From: Myxococcales bacterium
Lineage (GTDB): Bacteria; Myxococcota_A; Polyangia; Polyangiales; Polyangiaceae
Direction of reading: 5' to 3'
Length of the DNA: 64,000 bases
NCBI GenBank assembly: GCA_016720545.1
Contig: JADKKK010000009.1
Span: 1-64,000 of the forward strand
A program made the translations under genes and the position numbers. The notes under the pieces are model-generated. The model was not told where the DNA came from. It searched no databases and was given only the letters and a program-made list of their open reading frames with translations. Positions 29,084-38,308 of the stretch are shown here, piece by piece; position 1 is the stretch's first letter; each line of letters starts with the position of its first letter.

Positions 29084-31753
29084 ATGAATCCGCACACGTC
29101 CCCCGAGCAGCATCCCCACGCAGCGCCGCGCTCCGCCCCTCTCCCGGTCCTCCAGGCCGCGAAGTGGCCGCCGGACGACGACGCGCTCCCCTCCGGTCCA
29201 CCCGGCGGCGCGGGCGGCGGTGGCGGCTACGGAGGCGGGGACGACGGCGACTTCAAGAAGGGCGCCACGAAGCCGGCGATGATCGCCATCGGCGCGCTGC
29301 TCGTGGCCGGCCTCGGCGCCGCGCTCTTCTTCGGCTTCCGCAGCGACGCGCAGAAGCCCACCGCGAAGGAGATCGCGGAGGACAAGAAGGCCATCGCGCT
29401 GCTCACGAAGGAAGAGCAGCTCCCGAAGTGGCGCCTGTGGGCCGCCCGCCAAGACGGCGCGAAGATGCAAGAAGAGGCGTTCGCGCAGCTCGCCTGGGCG
29501 AAGGACGCCGAGGGGTTGCCCCTCATCATCAAGGGGCTCTCATCGGGCGACCACCGCGTGCGCGGCACCGCGGCCACGGCCCTCCTCGAGTACGGCTCGC
29601 CGGCCGCCGACTCGGCGAAGCCGGCGCTGCTCACGGCCTTGAAGGAGGCCGACGCGAGCGACAAGCCGCAGATCGTGTGGGCGCTCGCGGCCCTGAAGGA
29701 GACCTCGGCGTTCGACGAGGTGCTCGGCGAGTACCGCCAAGGCCACCTCGCCAAGGTCCAGCGCCTCGATCAGAACCCGGCCTTCGATCCCGACGTGCTC
29801 GCCGGCATGGTCAGCCTCGACAAGCTCGCCCAGCTCACGAAGGACCCGAGCGAGAGCGTGCGGCAGCTCGTGGCCACGGTGCTGTCGCGCACGGGCGACG
29901 CGAAGTGGCTCCCGCAGCTCACCGAGCTCGTCACCGACAAGAGCGTCGACGTCGCGCGCGAGGCGGCCGTCGGCCTCGGCAAGATCGCGAACGAGTCGTC
30001 CATGACGCCGCTGCTCGCGGCCCTGAAGAACGCCGACAAGGACTCGCGCCCGCGCTTCCTCGAGGCGCTCCGCGACGGCGTCGGGGCGAAGGGCCTCGTG
30101 CTCGCTCTGCAGAGCGTCCAGAAGGACGTGACGACGGTGAAGGGCCAGGCCGACCGCGAGAAGTTCCAGACCAAGCAGCTCTTCGACATGATGCGCGAGC
30201 TCGAAGACCCGCGCGCTGGCGATCCGCTGATGGCCTATCTGAAGACCGAGCCGAAGCCGCACTGGAAGACCGAGGCCGCGCTCCGCATGGCGGAGATAGG
30301 CGATCTGCGCGCGGTGCCCACGCTCGCGTGGCGACTCCGGCAAGATCCCCTGAAGCTCTACGACAAGGACAAGGATCCGGAGTACCGCCTCGACGACAAC
30401 GAGCGCGTTGTCTCGGCGCGCATGCTCGCCGACCTCGCGGTGCTCTACCCCGACAAGCACGAGGAGATCCGGAAAGAGGCCTACGAGGCCGTGATGTTCT
30501 GGATCACCGACAAGCCGCAGCCGCACGCCAACGGCCTGCGCTTCGTGGCGGCGGTCGACGCCCGCGAGGCGATCCCCCAGATGAAGAAGTGGGCGGATCC
30601 GAGCACCCCCTTCCCGAAGGAGGGGCAGCAGCAGATGCCCGAGTCCTGGGCCACCGCGCAGAGCGCGCTGCGCTACGCCGGGTGGATGAAGGCCGACTGG
30701 GGCCTGCTCGAGCGGCAGTTCGGGCGTCGCCCGAAGGACACCGACGTCACCATGGAGGGGCTCCAGCAGGGCGGCCTGGCGGTGCTCGGCATGACCCTCC
30801 GCGCGCTCGGCGTGGGCGCGTCGCACGGCATGGCCCAGTGGGGCGACTCGAAGGCCTACCCCATTCTTGTAAAGTACATCGAAGACAAGCAGAACAACGA
30901 GCAGGCGCGCCTCGAGGCGTGCTTCTCGCTGGGCTGGGTCTCGACAGACGAGCAGATGAAGGAGGTCGTGGGGAAGGTGAAGTCCTTCTCGCAGACCGAC
31001 CCCAAGAGCCAGATGATCCGCGCCTGCTACCTGGAGACGCTCATCCGGCGCCCGGTGCCGCAGGCCACGGCCGGCCTCATGGACCTCATGCGGGCCGACG
31101 TCGATCTCGAGGTGCGCCACCAGGCGGCGCGCGCCATCGGCTTCGGCGGGCTCACCCCCGCCATGGCGAAGGAGCTCTTCGACAAGCTGAAGGACCCGAA
31201 CACGCGCTCCGACGCGACGCTCGCGCTGCTCCTCGGCGGCGACGTCGACACGGTGAAGCGCGCGCTCGCCACCTACAACGACGCCGATCCGGCGGCGATG
31301 GAGGAGCTCAAGGTCACCTACAACCAGACCTTCGGCTACTGGTCGGATCGCAACTACGAGAACGGCGACGTGGCCCGCTGGATCGAGAACGCGAACGCGT
31401 GCGCGCGGGTGCGCGTGCGCGACGCCCTGCAAGACTGGCCGCGCCTCATCCTCTCCCGCGCGCTCCAGGGCATCGAGTACGACAGCGGCCCGCACTCCAT
31501 GACCCGCGTCCAGCTCCGCGTGCGCCTCCTGAAGGACGCGCGCGGCGCCGACGAGAAGAAGCGCACGCAGGCCATCGAGATCCTCAAGTTCATGAAGGAG
31601 AAGGGCGTGCTCATGGCGCTCAAGGGCGAGTCGGGCCCGCACGCGCCGCTCGCCGCCAAGGCCTTCTTCGAGGTCATGAACCCCAAGATCGTGAGCGAGA
31701 GCCTCCCCGACGCGCGCACCCCGCACGGCGCCCATGTCGTCCCACCCAAGTGA
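29084..31753 (+). CDS. HEAT-repeat membrane-anchored protein
   Basis: 889 aa. A Gly/Pro-rich cytoplasmic tail (residues 1-60) precedes one transmembrane helix (MIAIGALLVAGLGAALFFGF, about 66-86). The rest is helical repeats with HEAT-like phrasing (AWALAALKE-type, VRGTAATALLEYGS, VRQLVATVLSRTG, DVAREAAVGLGKIAN, VRHQAARAIGFGG). The domain is thus outside the cytoplasm. HEAT arrays are protein-binding scaffolds; the partner is unknown. The downstream lipoprotein starts 20 nt inside its end, so the two are probably expressed together in the envelope. Confidence 0.75.
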   Translation: MNPHTSPEQHPHAAPRSAPLPVLQAAKWPPDDDALPSGPPGGAGGGGGYGGGDDGDFKKGATKPAMIAIGALLVAGLGAALFFGFRSDAQKPTAKEIAEDKKAIALLTKEEQLPKWRLWAARQDGAKMQEEAFAQLAWAKDAEGLPLIIKGLSSGDHRVRGTAATALLEYGSPAADSAKPALLTALKEADASDKPQIVWALAALKETSAFDEVLGEYRQGHLAKVQRLDQNPAFDPDVLAGMVSLDKLAQLTKDPSESVRQLVATVLSRTGDAKWLPQLTELVTDKSVDVAREAAVGLGKIANESSMTPLLAALKNADKDSRPRFLEALRDGVGAKGLVLALQSVQKDVTTVKGQADREKFQTKQLFDMMRELEDPRAGDPLMAYLKTEPKPHWKTEAALRMAEIGDLRAVPTLAWRLRQDPLKLYDKDKDPEYRLDDNERVVSARMLADLAVLYPDKHEEIRKEAYEAVMFWITDKPQPHANGLRFVAAVDAREAIPQMKKWADPSTPFPKEGQQQMPESWATAQSALRYAGWMKADWGLLERQFGRRPKDTDVTMEGLQQGGLAVLGMTLRALGVGASHGMAQWGDSKAYPILVKYIEDKQNNEQARLEACFSLGWVSTDEQMKEVVGKVKSFSQTDPKSQMIRACYLETLIRRPVPQATAGLMDLMRADVDLEVRHQAARAIGFGGLTPAMAKELFDKLKDPNTRSDATLALLLGGDVDTVKRALATYNDADPAAMEELKVTYNQTFGYWSDRNYENGDVARWIENANACARVRVRDALQDWPRLILSRALQGIEYDSGPHSMTRVQLRVRLLKDARGADEKKRTQAIEILKFMKEKGVLMALKGESGPHAPLAAKAFFEVMNPKIVSESLPDARTPHGAHVVPPK

Positions 31754-32414
31754 GGGCGTGACGGGTGCCGGCGGCCGCTCCGCGCGCCCCTCGGGCTCCG
31801 CGGTGAGAGCGCCCGTCACCGTCACGAGGCTCGCCCTGCTCGGCGCCCTCCTCGGGGTCGCCGCGTGCGGCGCGACCCCCGTGGCGGTGGAGCCTCCCGC
31901 GGGGCCGACCGTCGTGGCGACTCACCTGTCGTCGAAGGAGGGTATCGCCCTCGAGTCCGCCTGCGTGGCCTCGGGCACCGAGCGCTGCTTCGACGCAGTC
32001 GACGACAACTGCAACGGCGTCATCGACGAGGGCTGCGGCATCGGCACGGGGCTCCTGCAGTTCACGCTCGCCTGGGGTGACAGCCCCGCGGACATCGACC
32101 TCATCTTGACCGAGCCCAAAGGCATGAAGGTGTGGCAGGGCAACCGCACTTCGCGCTCGGGCCTGCGCCTCGATCGCGACTGCCCGGGCGAGGCGGGGTG
32201 CCATGGGCAGAACATCGAGAACATCTTCCTCGAGTCCGGAGATCCGCCCCGCGGTCGCTACACGCTCGAGGTGAAGCTCATGGAGCTGAACAACGCCGAG
32301 ACGCCCGTGAAGGTGCGGCTCGGCGCGCGAGTGGGCGGCCAGGTGTTCAGCGCGAAGCTCGAGCTGTTGCCGGGCTCCACGACCGACAAGAAGACGTTCA
32401 CGTTCGATATCTGA
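31734..32414 (+). CDS. Lipoprotein with MopE-like Cys motif and YfaP-like domain
   Basis: 226 aa. The signal ends LLGVAAC, a lipobox. Next comes RCFDAVDDNCNGVIDEGCG, the Asp/Asn/Cys metal-binding motif repeated in MopE-like proteins of myxobacteria and relatives. The C-terminal part (LLQFTLAWGDSPADIDLILT, then RYTLEVKLMEL) resembles the YfaP/DUF2135 beta-sandwich. It overlaps the HEAT-repeat gene by 20 nt. The likely location is outer membrane or surface; metal or ligand binding is inferred from motif only. Confidence 0.7.
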   Translation: MSSHPSEGVTGAGGRSARPSGSAVRAPVTVTRLALLGALLGVAACGATPVAVEPPAGPTVVATHLSSKEGIALESACVASGTERCFDAVDDNCNGVIDEGCGIGTGLLQFTLAWGDSPADIDLILTEPKGMKVWQGNRTSRSGLRLDRDCPGEAGCHGQNIENIFLESGDPPRGRYTLEVKLMELNNAETPVKVRLGARVGGQVFSAKLELLPGSTTDKKTFTFDI

Positions 32415-32434
32415 CGGCGGCGGGGGACGGCTCG

Positions 32435-32944
32435 TCAGCTATCGGAGTCGATTTGGGCGATCAGGTGGCCGAGGGCGAGGAACGAGGTCGTCGTGTGGGC
32501 CTTCGCGTCCGCGATCCGCCACAGCTCGCGGTCCTGGGCGTCCATGCCCACGAGGTCGATCGTGTCGCCGGACCACGCGCTCTTCCGGGTGATCTCCCGG
32601 CCAGCGCGGAAGACCAGTGCGCCCTCGTGGGTGAGGCAGACGAGCCCGTGGTGGCCCGAGAGGTACACCCGGTCTGCGGTCGCGAGCGCGGCGGCCGCCC
32701 GAAACGTGAGGTCGATCCCTCCTCGCTCGCTCCCGGTCGCCAGATCGAAGAGCGCGACGTGTCCTGCGGGATCCCTCGCCGTCGCCAAGAAGACGTTCCC
32801 TCCCGCGACGAGGACGCGATCCAAGGGCTCTCGGACGGGCCTCTCCCAGCGCAAGTGGCCGGTGGTGGCGTCGATCGCGACGAGACGCCCCTCGACCAGG
32901 CTGAGGAGTGGCATCGGCGCGGGCGTGGCGCGATAGGTCTGCAT
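32435..32944 (-). CDS. PQQ-like beta-propeller repeat protein, short
   Basis: 169 aa from ATG 32944 (a TTG at 32980 would add twelve residues). Repeats of the PQQ/WD-like type are visible: GRLVAIDATTGHLRWERPV, GHVALFDLATGSERGGI and HHGLVCLTHEGALVFRAGRE. About four blades fit, fewer than a closed propeller of seven or eight, so it may oligomerise or be truncated. No signal peptide. Convergent with the upstream lipoprotein gene. Function unknown. Confidence 0.65.
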   Translation of the reverse strand: MQTYRATPAPMPLLSLVEGRLVAIDATTGHLRWERPVREPLDRVLVAGGNVFLATARDPAGHVALFDLATGSERGGIDLTFRAAAALATADRVYLSGHHGLVCLTHEGALVFRAGREITRKSAWSGDTIDLVGMDAQDRELWRIADAKAHTTTSFLALGHLIAQIDSDS

Positions 32945-33100
32945 GGGCCCAGCATGCCCTGCGAGCGGACTCGCCTTCAAGGGACGCGTGCGCGCCGTCC
33001 CGGCGACCGCGCCGCGAGCCTTGTGCGTGGGGCGACGCGAGCGGCACGCACCACGACATTCATGACTTGCCCATGCACGCCCGTGCTAGTCGCAAGGCTC

Positions 33101-33628
33101 ATGCAGACGCGCGAGACGGCCGCCTCTTCCCTCGCATGTCGCGCACGTCGCGAGGGGTCCGCGCGACTCGGCCGGCGGGTGGCCGAGCTCATGTGCCTGC
33201 TCGGGCTCACGGGGTTCGCCTGCGGGGGTCGGTTGGCCGCAGACGACCCGCCGGACGGCGTCCCCGACGCGGGCCCGTCCGCCGCGCCCTCGAGCGATCC
33301 GCGCGACGGCGCGCTGGGCCTTGACTCATCGGTCGACGCGAGCGACGGGGCCCAAGACGCGGCCCGAGACGCGGGTCCCGGGGATCCCTGCGTCTGCACG
33401 GACACCCTCGCGCAGGTCGCGGGCACGTGCGAGTTCGAGGTCGCCGATCGACCGATCCGCTGCGTGAAGGACATCACGGACTCCGCGGCTCCCGTGACGC
33501 TCGACCTCTTTCGCAGCTGCATCACGGGCCCCCCTCCCTCGTGGACCCCGGGCCTCACGCCGACGCGCATCGAGCAGTGTGACTGCACGCCCGGCGAGGC
33601 GCGTCGTCTCTGCGTCGCCTACCGGTGA
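33101..33628 (+). CDS. Putative lipoprotein with Asp/Ala linker and Cys-rich C-terminus
   Basis: 175 aa. The signal region CLLGLTGFAC gives a lipobox, although the n-region is unusually long (about 30 residues) from ATG 33101. An acidic Asp/Ala/Pro/Gly linker typical of myxobacterial surface lipoproteins precedes a small domain with seven or eight cysteines (DPCVCTDTLAQVAGTCEFEV, CDCTPGEARRLC). No family recognised. It converges with the lysozyme-like gene downstream. Confidence 0.55.
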   Translation: MQTRETAASSLACRARREGSARLGRRVAELMCLLGLTGFACGGRLAADDPPDGVPDAGPSAAPSSDPRDGALGLDSSVDASDGAQDAARDAGPGDPCVCTDTLAQVAGTCEFEVADRPIRCVKDITDSAAPVTLDLFRSCITGPPPSWTPGLTPTRIEQCDCTPGEARRLCVAYR

Positions 33629-33689
33629 GCTCGAGCATCAAGGGATCGCGGGTTCCGCGGCGGCGCCGAGGAGGCTCTTGGCCACCGAG

Positions 33690-34751
33690 TTACTCGCAGT
33701 GCACCGCCGGATCCGGGGGCATGCGTACGAAGAACGGGTGGGGCGCGACAGGACCCAGCATGACGTCGAACCACGACTTGATTTGGGTCACGTAGCCGTA
33801 CCCGCCCGGATCGGTGGCCTGGAGCCCGTTCAGCGCGCTCTGGTTCGCGATGAAACCGCGGCCGCCCTCCGAGCCCTTCAGGTGAGACAGCAGACCCGTG
33901 ATGATGTTGCCGCCCGTGCCGAGTCCGTTGCAGTACTGGTTGGGGTAGGTGACCGCGGCGGCCTTGCCATTCCCGGACGCGTTGACGAAGTAGAACCACG
34001 CGCCCATGGCCACGTTGCACGCGACGCTGGTCATGACCGACATATGCTGGGTTGGGCCGTTCACCGCCCAGAAATCGGAATTTCCGCTCTCGGCCGCGTG
34101 CGCCGCGAAGGACGCGGGCAGGGTGCACCCGGCGCAGGTGAGCCGGGCCTTCGAGGCGAGCACCGAGACCTCGTGCACCGTCGAGCTGAAGCGCACCTGG
34201 AGGAGGCCGACGACGGGATCGTTCGCCTGCTTGCCGCCGACGTTTCGCGTGGCGTAGGCGTCGCGCACGGTGACGGTCGGGTTGTAGCCCGACTCCTTGG
34301 AAATCGCGGCCGCGAGGAACGCCCAGCACGGCTCGCGCGGCCAGACGGCGGGCCCGAAGGCCTCGCAGGTGCGAAGGATCGCGTCGATCGCCTGGGGGCG
34401 AATCGCGGCAGACGGCTGGCTCACGAGCGTGTCGATGTAGCCCGACACGGTCGCCGCGCCGGCGGGGTTGCCCGCCGCTCCCGTGCAGTCGAGGCCTCCC
34501 GCGTCGGGATCCGGGGCGGCCCCGTCCTCGGTAGTGGCGCCGTCCTCGGTCGTCCCGCCGTCGTTCGGAGGCTTTGGGCTGCCGTCGGGCGCGACCCCGA
34601 CGTCGGGGGTCGTCGTGGTGATGGGGCCGTCGCTGCCGGCCTCGCTCTCACCGCCGGGGGCGGGAGGATCGCTGGAGGAGCACCCGGCGAAGAGGGCGAA
34701 GGCGACGGCGGTCGTCGCGGTGGCGTAGCCAAGGACTCGAAGGGCGCTCAT
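33690..34751 (-). CDS. Lipoprotein with lysozyme/SLT-like domain
   Basis: 353 aa from ATG 34751. The signal peptide ends LFALFAGC, a lipobox. A ~60-residue acidic linker (TTEDGA repeats) is followed by a globular domain in which AAAISKESGYNPTVTV carries a Glu-Ser as in transglycosylase catalytic motifs and PVVGLLQVRFSSTVHE carries the GLxQ motif. This suggests a lysozyme-like fold acting on peptidoglycan or as a binding derivative. The spacing is larger than in Slt70. Assignment moderate. Confidence 0.6.
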   Translation of the reverse strand: MSALRVLGYATATTAVAFALFAGCSSSDPPAPGGESEAGSDGPITTTTPDVGVAPDGSPKPPNDGGTTEDGATTEDGAAPDPDAGGLDCTGAAGNPAGAATVSGYIDTLVSQPSAAIRPQAIDAILRTCEAFGPAVWPREPCWAFLAAAISKESGYNPTVTVRDAYATRNVGGKQANDPVVGLLQVRFSSTVHEVSVLASKARLTCAGCTLPASFAAHAAESGNSDFWAVNGPTQHMSVMTSVACNVAMGAWFYFVNASGNGKAAAVTYPNQYCNGLGTGGNIITGLLSHLKGSEGGRGFIANQSALNGLQATDPGGYGYVTQIKSWFDVMLGPVAPHPFFVRMPPDPAVHCE

Positions 34752-34818
34752 GGTTCGTTCTCGTTGGGCGTGGCGTGTGGCGCGGGCGTGCGATGTGTCG
34801 AGCGTGGCGCGTGAGCTT

Positions 34819-35490
34819 TCAATAGACGAAGCGCACGCCGGGGCATTTGGCCACGATGAAGTCGTGCTCCGGGCCCGAGCACAGGCGGGCGAGCGGCGGC
34901 GTGAGCGGGGGCATGCAGTTGATCGTGCCGTCGGGAGGGCAGGTGTAGCCGGCGTCGCCCGCGTCGCCCGCGTCTGCGCAGGCCCTCTTGGTGCACCCAA
35001 CGGTGGCGGCCGTGCAGGTGCAGGTGTTGCACCCATCGGTCGCCGGGAAGGTGGCGCCGTCGGGGTAGACCTTGCCGTCGTAGGAGCACGCCCCACCGGC
35101 GTCGACGCGCGCGTCGGAGGCGCCGTCTGCGCCGCCATCAGGCGCGCAATAGCGCTCCGTGCACGCGAGGCCGCCGGCGAGGCAGGTGCACGTGTTGCAT
35201 CCGTCGAGCGACGGAACCGAGTCGCCGCGGGCGATGGTCTTCCCTCCGAGCTCGCAGACGCAGGGCTCCACGCTGCACTGGACGCGCCCGCTCGAGGTGC
35301 ACGTGCAGGTGTTGCAGTCGAAGGCCTTGAAGGTGTCCCCAACGCGGTAGGTCGCGCCCCCCGAGGTGCACTGCACCTCGGACGGCTGCGGGTCCGCCAG
35401 GCAGCCCACGCCGAGCAGCACGAGCGACGCGGTCGCGGCGGCCGAAGAGACGATGAGCCGGGCGGTTCCTGGGAGCTTGGCGTGGACCAT
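34819..35490 (-). CDS. Secreted lipoprotein with three VWC/pacifastin-like Cys repeats
   Basis: 223 aa from ATG 35490. The lipobox is LLGVGC (Cys30). Three tandem ~37-residue modules start at residues ~41, ~79 and ~133, each with the pattern C-x-x-x-G-x-x-Y/I-x-x-G-(D/A)-x-(F/V)-x(3-4)-D-x-CNTCTC-x(4-6)-(V/A)xCxxxxC. This layout matches VWC or pacifastin-type protease-inhibitor modules, which are mainly eukaryotic. An Asp/Ala-rich spacer separates modules 2 and 3. Disulfide-stabilised and presumably surface exposed; protease inhibition or adhesion are possibilities only. Confidence 0.7.
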   Translation of the reverse strand: MVHAKLPGTARLIVSSAAATASLVLLGVGCLADPQPSEVQCTSGGATYRVGDTFKAFDCNTCTCTSSGRVQCSVEPCVCELGGKTIARGDSVPSLDGCNTCTCLAGGLACTERYCAPDGGADGASDARVDAGGACSYDGKVYPDGATFPATDGCNTCTCTAATVGCTKRACADAGDAGDAGYTCPPDGTINCMPPLTPPLARLCSGPEHDFIVAKCPGVRFVY

Positions 35491-35786
35491 GGCGTCAGTG
35501 TAGCGCGGTTGGACGCGCCGCGTGGGCGCGCAGGCACGCCAGCCTGTGCGGCAACATCGTCTGTCGACGATCACGCGGCGTGGCAGTGCGCGCGCGCCCT
35601 CCCAACGACCTGAGGCTCGTCGGTCGAAGGCAGCCACCGCGGGTCGTCAGGAGGGGATTCTTGGCTTCGCTCTGGGGATCTGTCAGGTATTCGTGCCGGC
35701 GCCCCGTCGCCGTGAACAAGATGCGAATCCCCAGCATCGCGAGCACGACGAGAGCGCCCGATACGTCCATGCTGTTCCCGAAGTGG
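35491..35786. other. Intergenic stretch with a dubious small reading frame
   Basis: The minus strand has an open frame at 35495-35770 beginning MDVSGALVVLAMLGIRILFT with a hydrophobic first 20 residues, but the remainder is Arg-rich and compositionally like non-coding GC-rich DNA. No homologue-like motif or ribosome site was seen. I treat it as unassigned. Confidence 0.3.
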
Positions 35787-36428
35787 CTACTTGAGGTTCT
35801 GTGCGATCGCGCTCTGCGTGTCCGCGATGCGCTTCAGCACGTTCGCGAGCGTCGACATCATCTTGGACGCCCGATCCATCGTCATCTGGAGGCGCAGCGA
35901 CTGCATCTCCCCGAGCTCGGACAAGGAGTCGAGTCCGGTCGGGAGGGGGGCCTTCACTCCGGCGCGCCGCTGCTTGCGGTACTCGAGGAAGCGGCGGAGG
36001 TCCTCCTTGGTGCGCTGGGTCTCCTTGAGCTCGACGAGGACCGCCCGGAGATCCGCTTCGGCGTCGCTCGCGGCTTGCGCCATCACGATGAGAGCCAGGG
36101 CCTCGATGTCGGTGCCAAGGGCGCCGCCACGCAGGCTCGCCGCGGCGTCGCGCGCGTGCTCTTGGGGGCTCTTCGTCGCGCGGGTGTTCGCTGCGCGCTC
36201 GAGGCGAGCCCGATAGTCGCGCGCCGCGGCCTCGAGCTGCTTCCTTGCCTCCGGACGGAGTCGGGCGACCAGCGCGCCTTGCTGCGACACGACCGCCTCG
36301 GGGGTGGGCGTCGCTCGGGCGTCGAGCGCGGGCGCGGGAGCGGAGCTCGGCTCCGACGCCGCCGCGGTGCCGAGCGACGCGAGCAGAACGAAGGTCGAGG
36401 CGAGCGCGGAGCGCGACACGGTTCCCAT
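35787..36428 (-). CDS. Secreted coiled-coil protein, unknown function
   Basis: 213 aa with a cleavable signal peptide (ALASTFVLLASLGTAAASE). The mature part is almost wholly helical and charged: LRPEARKQLEAAARDYRARL, AVLVELKETQRTKEDLRRFL and MQSLRLQMTMDRASKMMSTL. These are heptad-like, suggesting a periplasmic coiled coil. No catalytic motif. The ATG at 36428 is preceded by about 50 bp to the next gene on the same strand. Confidence 0.6.
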   Translation of the reverse strand: MGTVSRSALASTFVLLASLGTAAASEPSSAPAPALDARATPTPEAVVSQQGALVARLRPEARKQLEAAARDYRARLERAANTRATKSPQEHARDAAASLRGGALGTDIEALALIVMAQAASDAEADLRAVLVELKETQRTKEDLRRFLEYRKQRRAGVKAPLPTGLDSLSELGEMQSLRLQMTMDRASKMMSTLANVLKRIADTQSAIAQNLK

Positions 36429-36474
36429 GCGGAACGGTTAGCAGAATTCTGCTGGAGGACGAATCGGCTCACCG

Positions 36475-37902
36475 TCACTCACAGTGGCCGAGCTCCTGGT
36501 ACCGGTTCACCCACGCCTCGTCGCCGCCCGGCTGGTCGACCGGTCCGTAGCTCGCGCGGATCACCCAGCGCCCCTGCTCGCAGTGGCGCGACGGGTGGAC
36601 CGGGTAGGGCGCGCGCACGCGCACGCGCCACGCGGGCCGACCCTCGAGCTGCGCGGGGGTGACCTCCACGCTGCCCGGGGGCAGCGCGACCCCTACGTCG
36701 CGGCGCACGACGGCCGCGCGCGCGAGCGCCCAGGCGAACGCGATCCGGTCGGCCCGCGTGACGACCTCGAGGGAGAGCACGTCGTCCTTGAGCTCGGGCT
36801 CGCGGGTCACGGCGATCGTCGCGCCGCCCCGGAGCGCCTCGTCCTCCTCGTGGAGCTCGGGGAGGGCGATCTCGTGGCGCACTCGGCAGCGAGGCGCATC
36901 CCCCGCGACGCCCGACGCGAGCGCTCCGTCGACCGGTAGCCCCCCGTCGAAGGCGTCTTCTCGTCCCTCGGGGCAAGGCACCGCGGGGCCTGGGCGCGCC
37001 TGGCTTGTGCGCAACCGCGAGCACTTGTGGCCCTTCTGCTCGATCCATAGGTCGCCGCCCGCCGTGAGGCTCAGCCCCTCGGCCGCGCCCACGCCGGTGT
37101 CGCGTAGGGTGAGCGCGGCGCCCCGGAGCGCGACCTCGCACAGGTGGTGCTGCTCGCAGGTGAGCAAGAGCCTCTTCGGTCCAGAAGGCGCGGCCCAGGG
37201 CAGCCCGAGCTCCGCGGGCTTCGCCTCTGTCACCCTCTCCTCGAGCACGACGGGGCGCGAGCGCGCGATCACCTTGCCTCCCCCATCCAGCGCGACGAGC
37301 CGGAAGGCGGCGCCCTCCGCCGCCGCGAGCACGAACGCCCCCTCGATGCGGCCCATGAGGAGCAGTCGCCCGCCGGGCGCGTAGATCACCTCCGGCGCGA
37401 GCGCGTCCGCCCGCAATACCACGAGCTCGTGAACGGGCGCGCCTGCCCTGTCCGCGCGCACCCGCACGGCGACGGCGCGGCGCGCGTCGGCTGTGGGCAC
37501 GAGCGTGCTGAAGGTGCCTCCGCGGGTCCCGTCCTCGGAGGTGATCCGGGGCCCGTCGGGGCCGAGGCGCGTGGTGCCGTGTCTCCACGAGGCGAGCCAG
37601 CGCAGCTCGACGTCCTCGTCGGTCGCGGGGCCTGGGTGGCTCGGGGTGGCTACACCCGAGCGGAACAGGAGCGCGCCTCGCTGCGCGTACAGCGTGCCGC
37701 GCACCTTCGCCGCGCAGTCCTCTCGGTCGACGTCGACGAGCTGAACCGGTGGTGCCTCGGCGGGGGCGCTCGACGGCGCGACGCGCCCCGTGGCCGCCGG
37801 GATGACGACCAGCCGCGTGCTCCGGGGCGCAGCGGGGGCGCCGCACGCCGACAGCGCGAGCGCCAAGAGCGTGCAGGTGGGGCGGACCGCGGAGGTGGGC
37901 AT
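36475..37902 (-). CDS. Lipoprotein, unknown function
   Basis: 475 aa from ATG 37902, where MPTSAVRPTCTLLALALSAC gives a clear signal peptide and lipobox (Cys20). The mature protein is beta-rich with repeated VRADALAPEVIYAPGGRLLL-type strands and about eight cysteines, and ends in a small domain finishing VNRYQELGHCE. No family recognised. The frame has no stop upstream of 37902. It runs into a permease remnant, so a 602-residue fusion could be expressed, but the signal peptide argues for the internal start. Confidence 0.6.
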   Translation of the reverse strand: MPTSAVRPTCTLLALALSACGAPAAPRSTRLVVIPAATGRVAPSSAPAEAPPVQLVDVDREDCAAKVRGTLYAQRGALLFRSGVATPSHPGPATDEDVELRWLASWRHGTTRLGPDGPRITSEDGTRGGTFSTLVPTADARRAVAVRVRADRAGAPVHELVVLRADALAPEVIYAPGGRLLLMGRIEGAFVLAAAEGAAFRLVALDGGGKVIARSRPVVLEERVTEAKPAELGLPWAAPSGPKRLLLTCEQHHLCEVALRGAALTLRDTGVGAAEGLSLTAGGDLWIEQKGHKCSRLRTSQARPGPAVPCPEGREDAFDGGLPVDGALASGVAGDAPRCRVRHEIALPELHEEDEALRGGATIAVTREPELKDDVLSLEVVTRADRIAFAWALARAAVVRRDVGVALPPGSVEVTPAQLEGRPAWRVRVRAPYPVHPSRHCEQGRWVIRASYGPVDQPGGDEAWVNRYQELGHCE

Positions 37903-38283
37903 TCGCAAGTGGACGCGCCGCGGCGGCGCGTTGTCGAGCGGAAAGCGGAACGGCCTCGACGCCCGCGGGCACGCGCGCGGCTCCCCGCGCGCGATCCACT
38001 TCGCGAGATCGGCGAAGCTCACGCTCTTGCCCTGCATCAAGAGACCCACCCGGAAGACCCGCCCCGCCGCCCAGACGCACGTGAGCGCGGTCACGAGGAC
38101 CGCCGCGAGCGCTGGCTGCCACCACGGGACGCCGGCGGGCGCCGCGAGGCGAGCCGTCATCAACATGGGCGTCGAGAACGGCACGAACGACCCAACGACC
38201 GCGATCTTGGCCCCCGGATCGCGAAGCACCACGCCGAGGAGCCACAGCGGCATCGACATCGCCATCAGCCGCCTTGGCCTCAA
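37903..38283 (-). pseudogene. C-terminal remnant of an ABC-2/NatB-type permease, fused in frame to the next gene
   Basis: About 95 residues match the extreme C-terminus of NatB-like ABC-2 permeases: AKIAVVGSFVPFSTPMLMTA, a WWQPALAAVLVTALTCVWAA helix, then GRVFRVGLLMQGKSVSFADL. Two transmembrane helices are evident. The rest of the permease and its ATPase are absent; the divergent SnoaL-like gene begins at 38309. The permease stop codon is also lost, so the frame continues through a Pro/Arg-rich linker into the lipoprotein. A deletion breakpoint is inferred near 38283-38309. Confidence 0.65.
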
Positions 38284-38308
38284 CCCTGGGGTGTGCGAGA
38301 AAGCCGCG

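Noticed and set aside
28489..31761. Plus-strand frame of about 1090 codons spanning the NUDIX and HEAT genes
   Set aside because: Overlaps the NUDIX gene antisense and the HEAT-repeat protein out of frame, with no recognisable domains.
35495..35770. Small membrane-protein-like frame on the minus strand
   Set aside because: Only the first 20 residues are hydrophobic; the rest reads like non-coding GC-rich DNA and no ribosome site was found.
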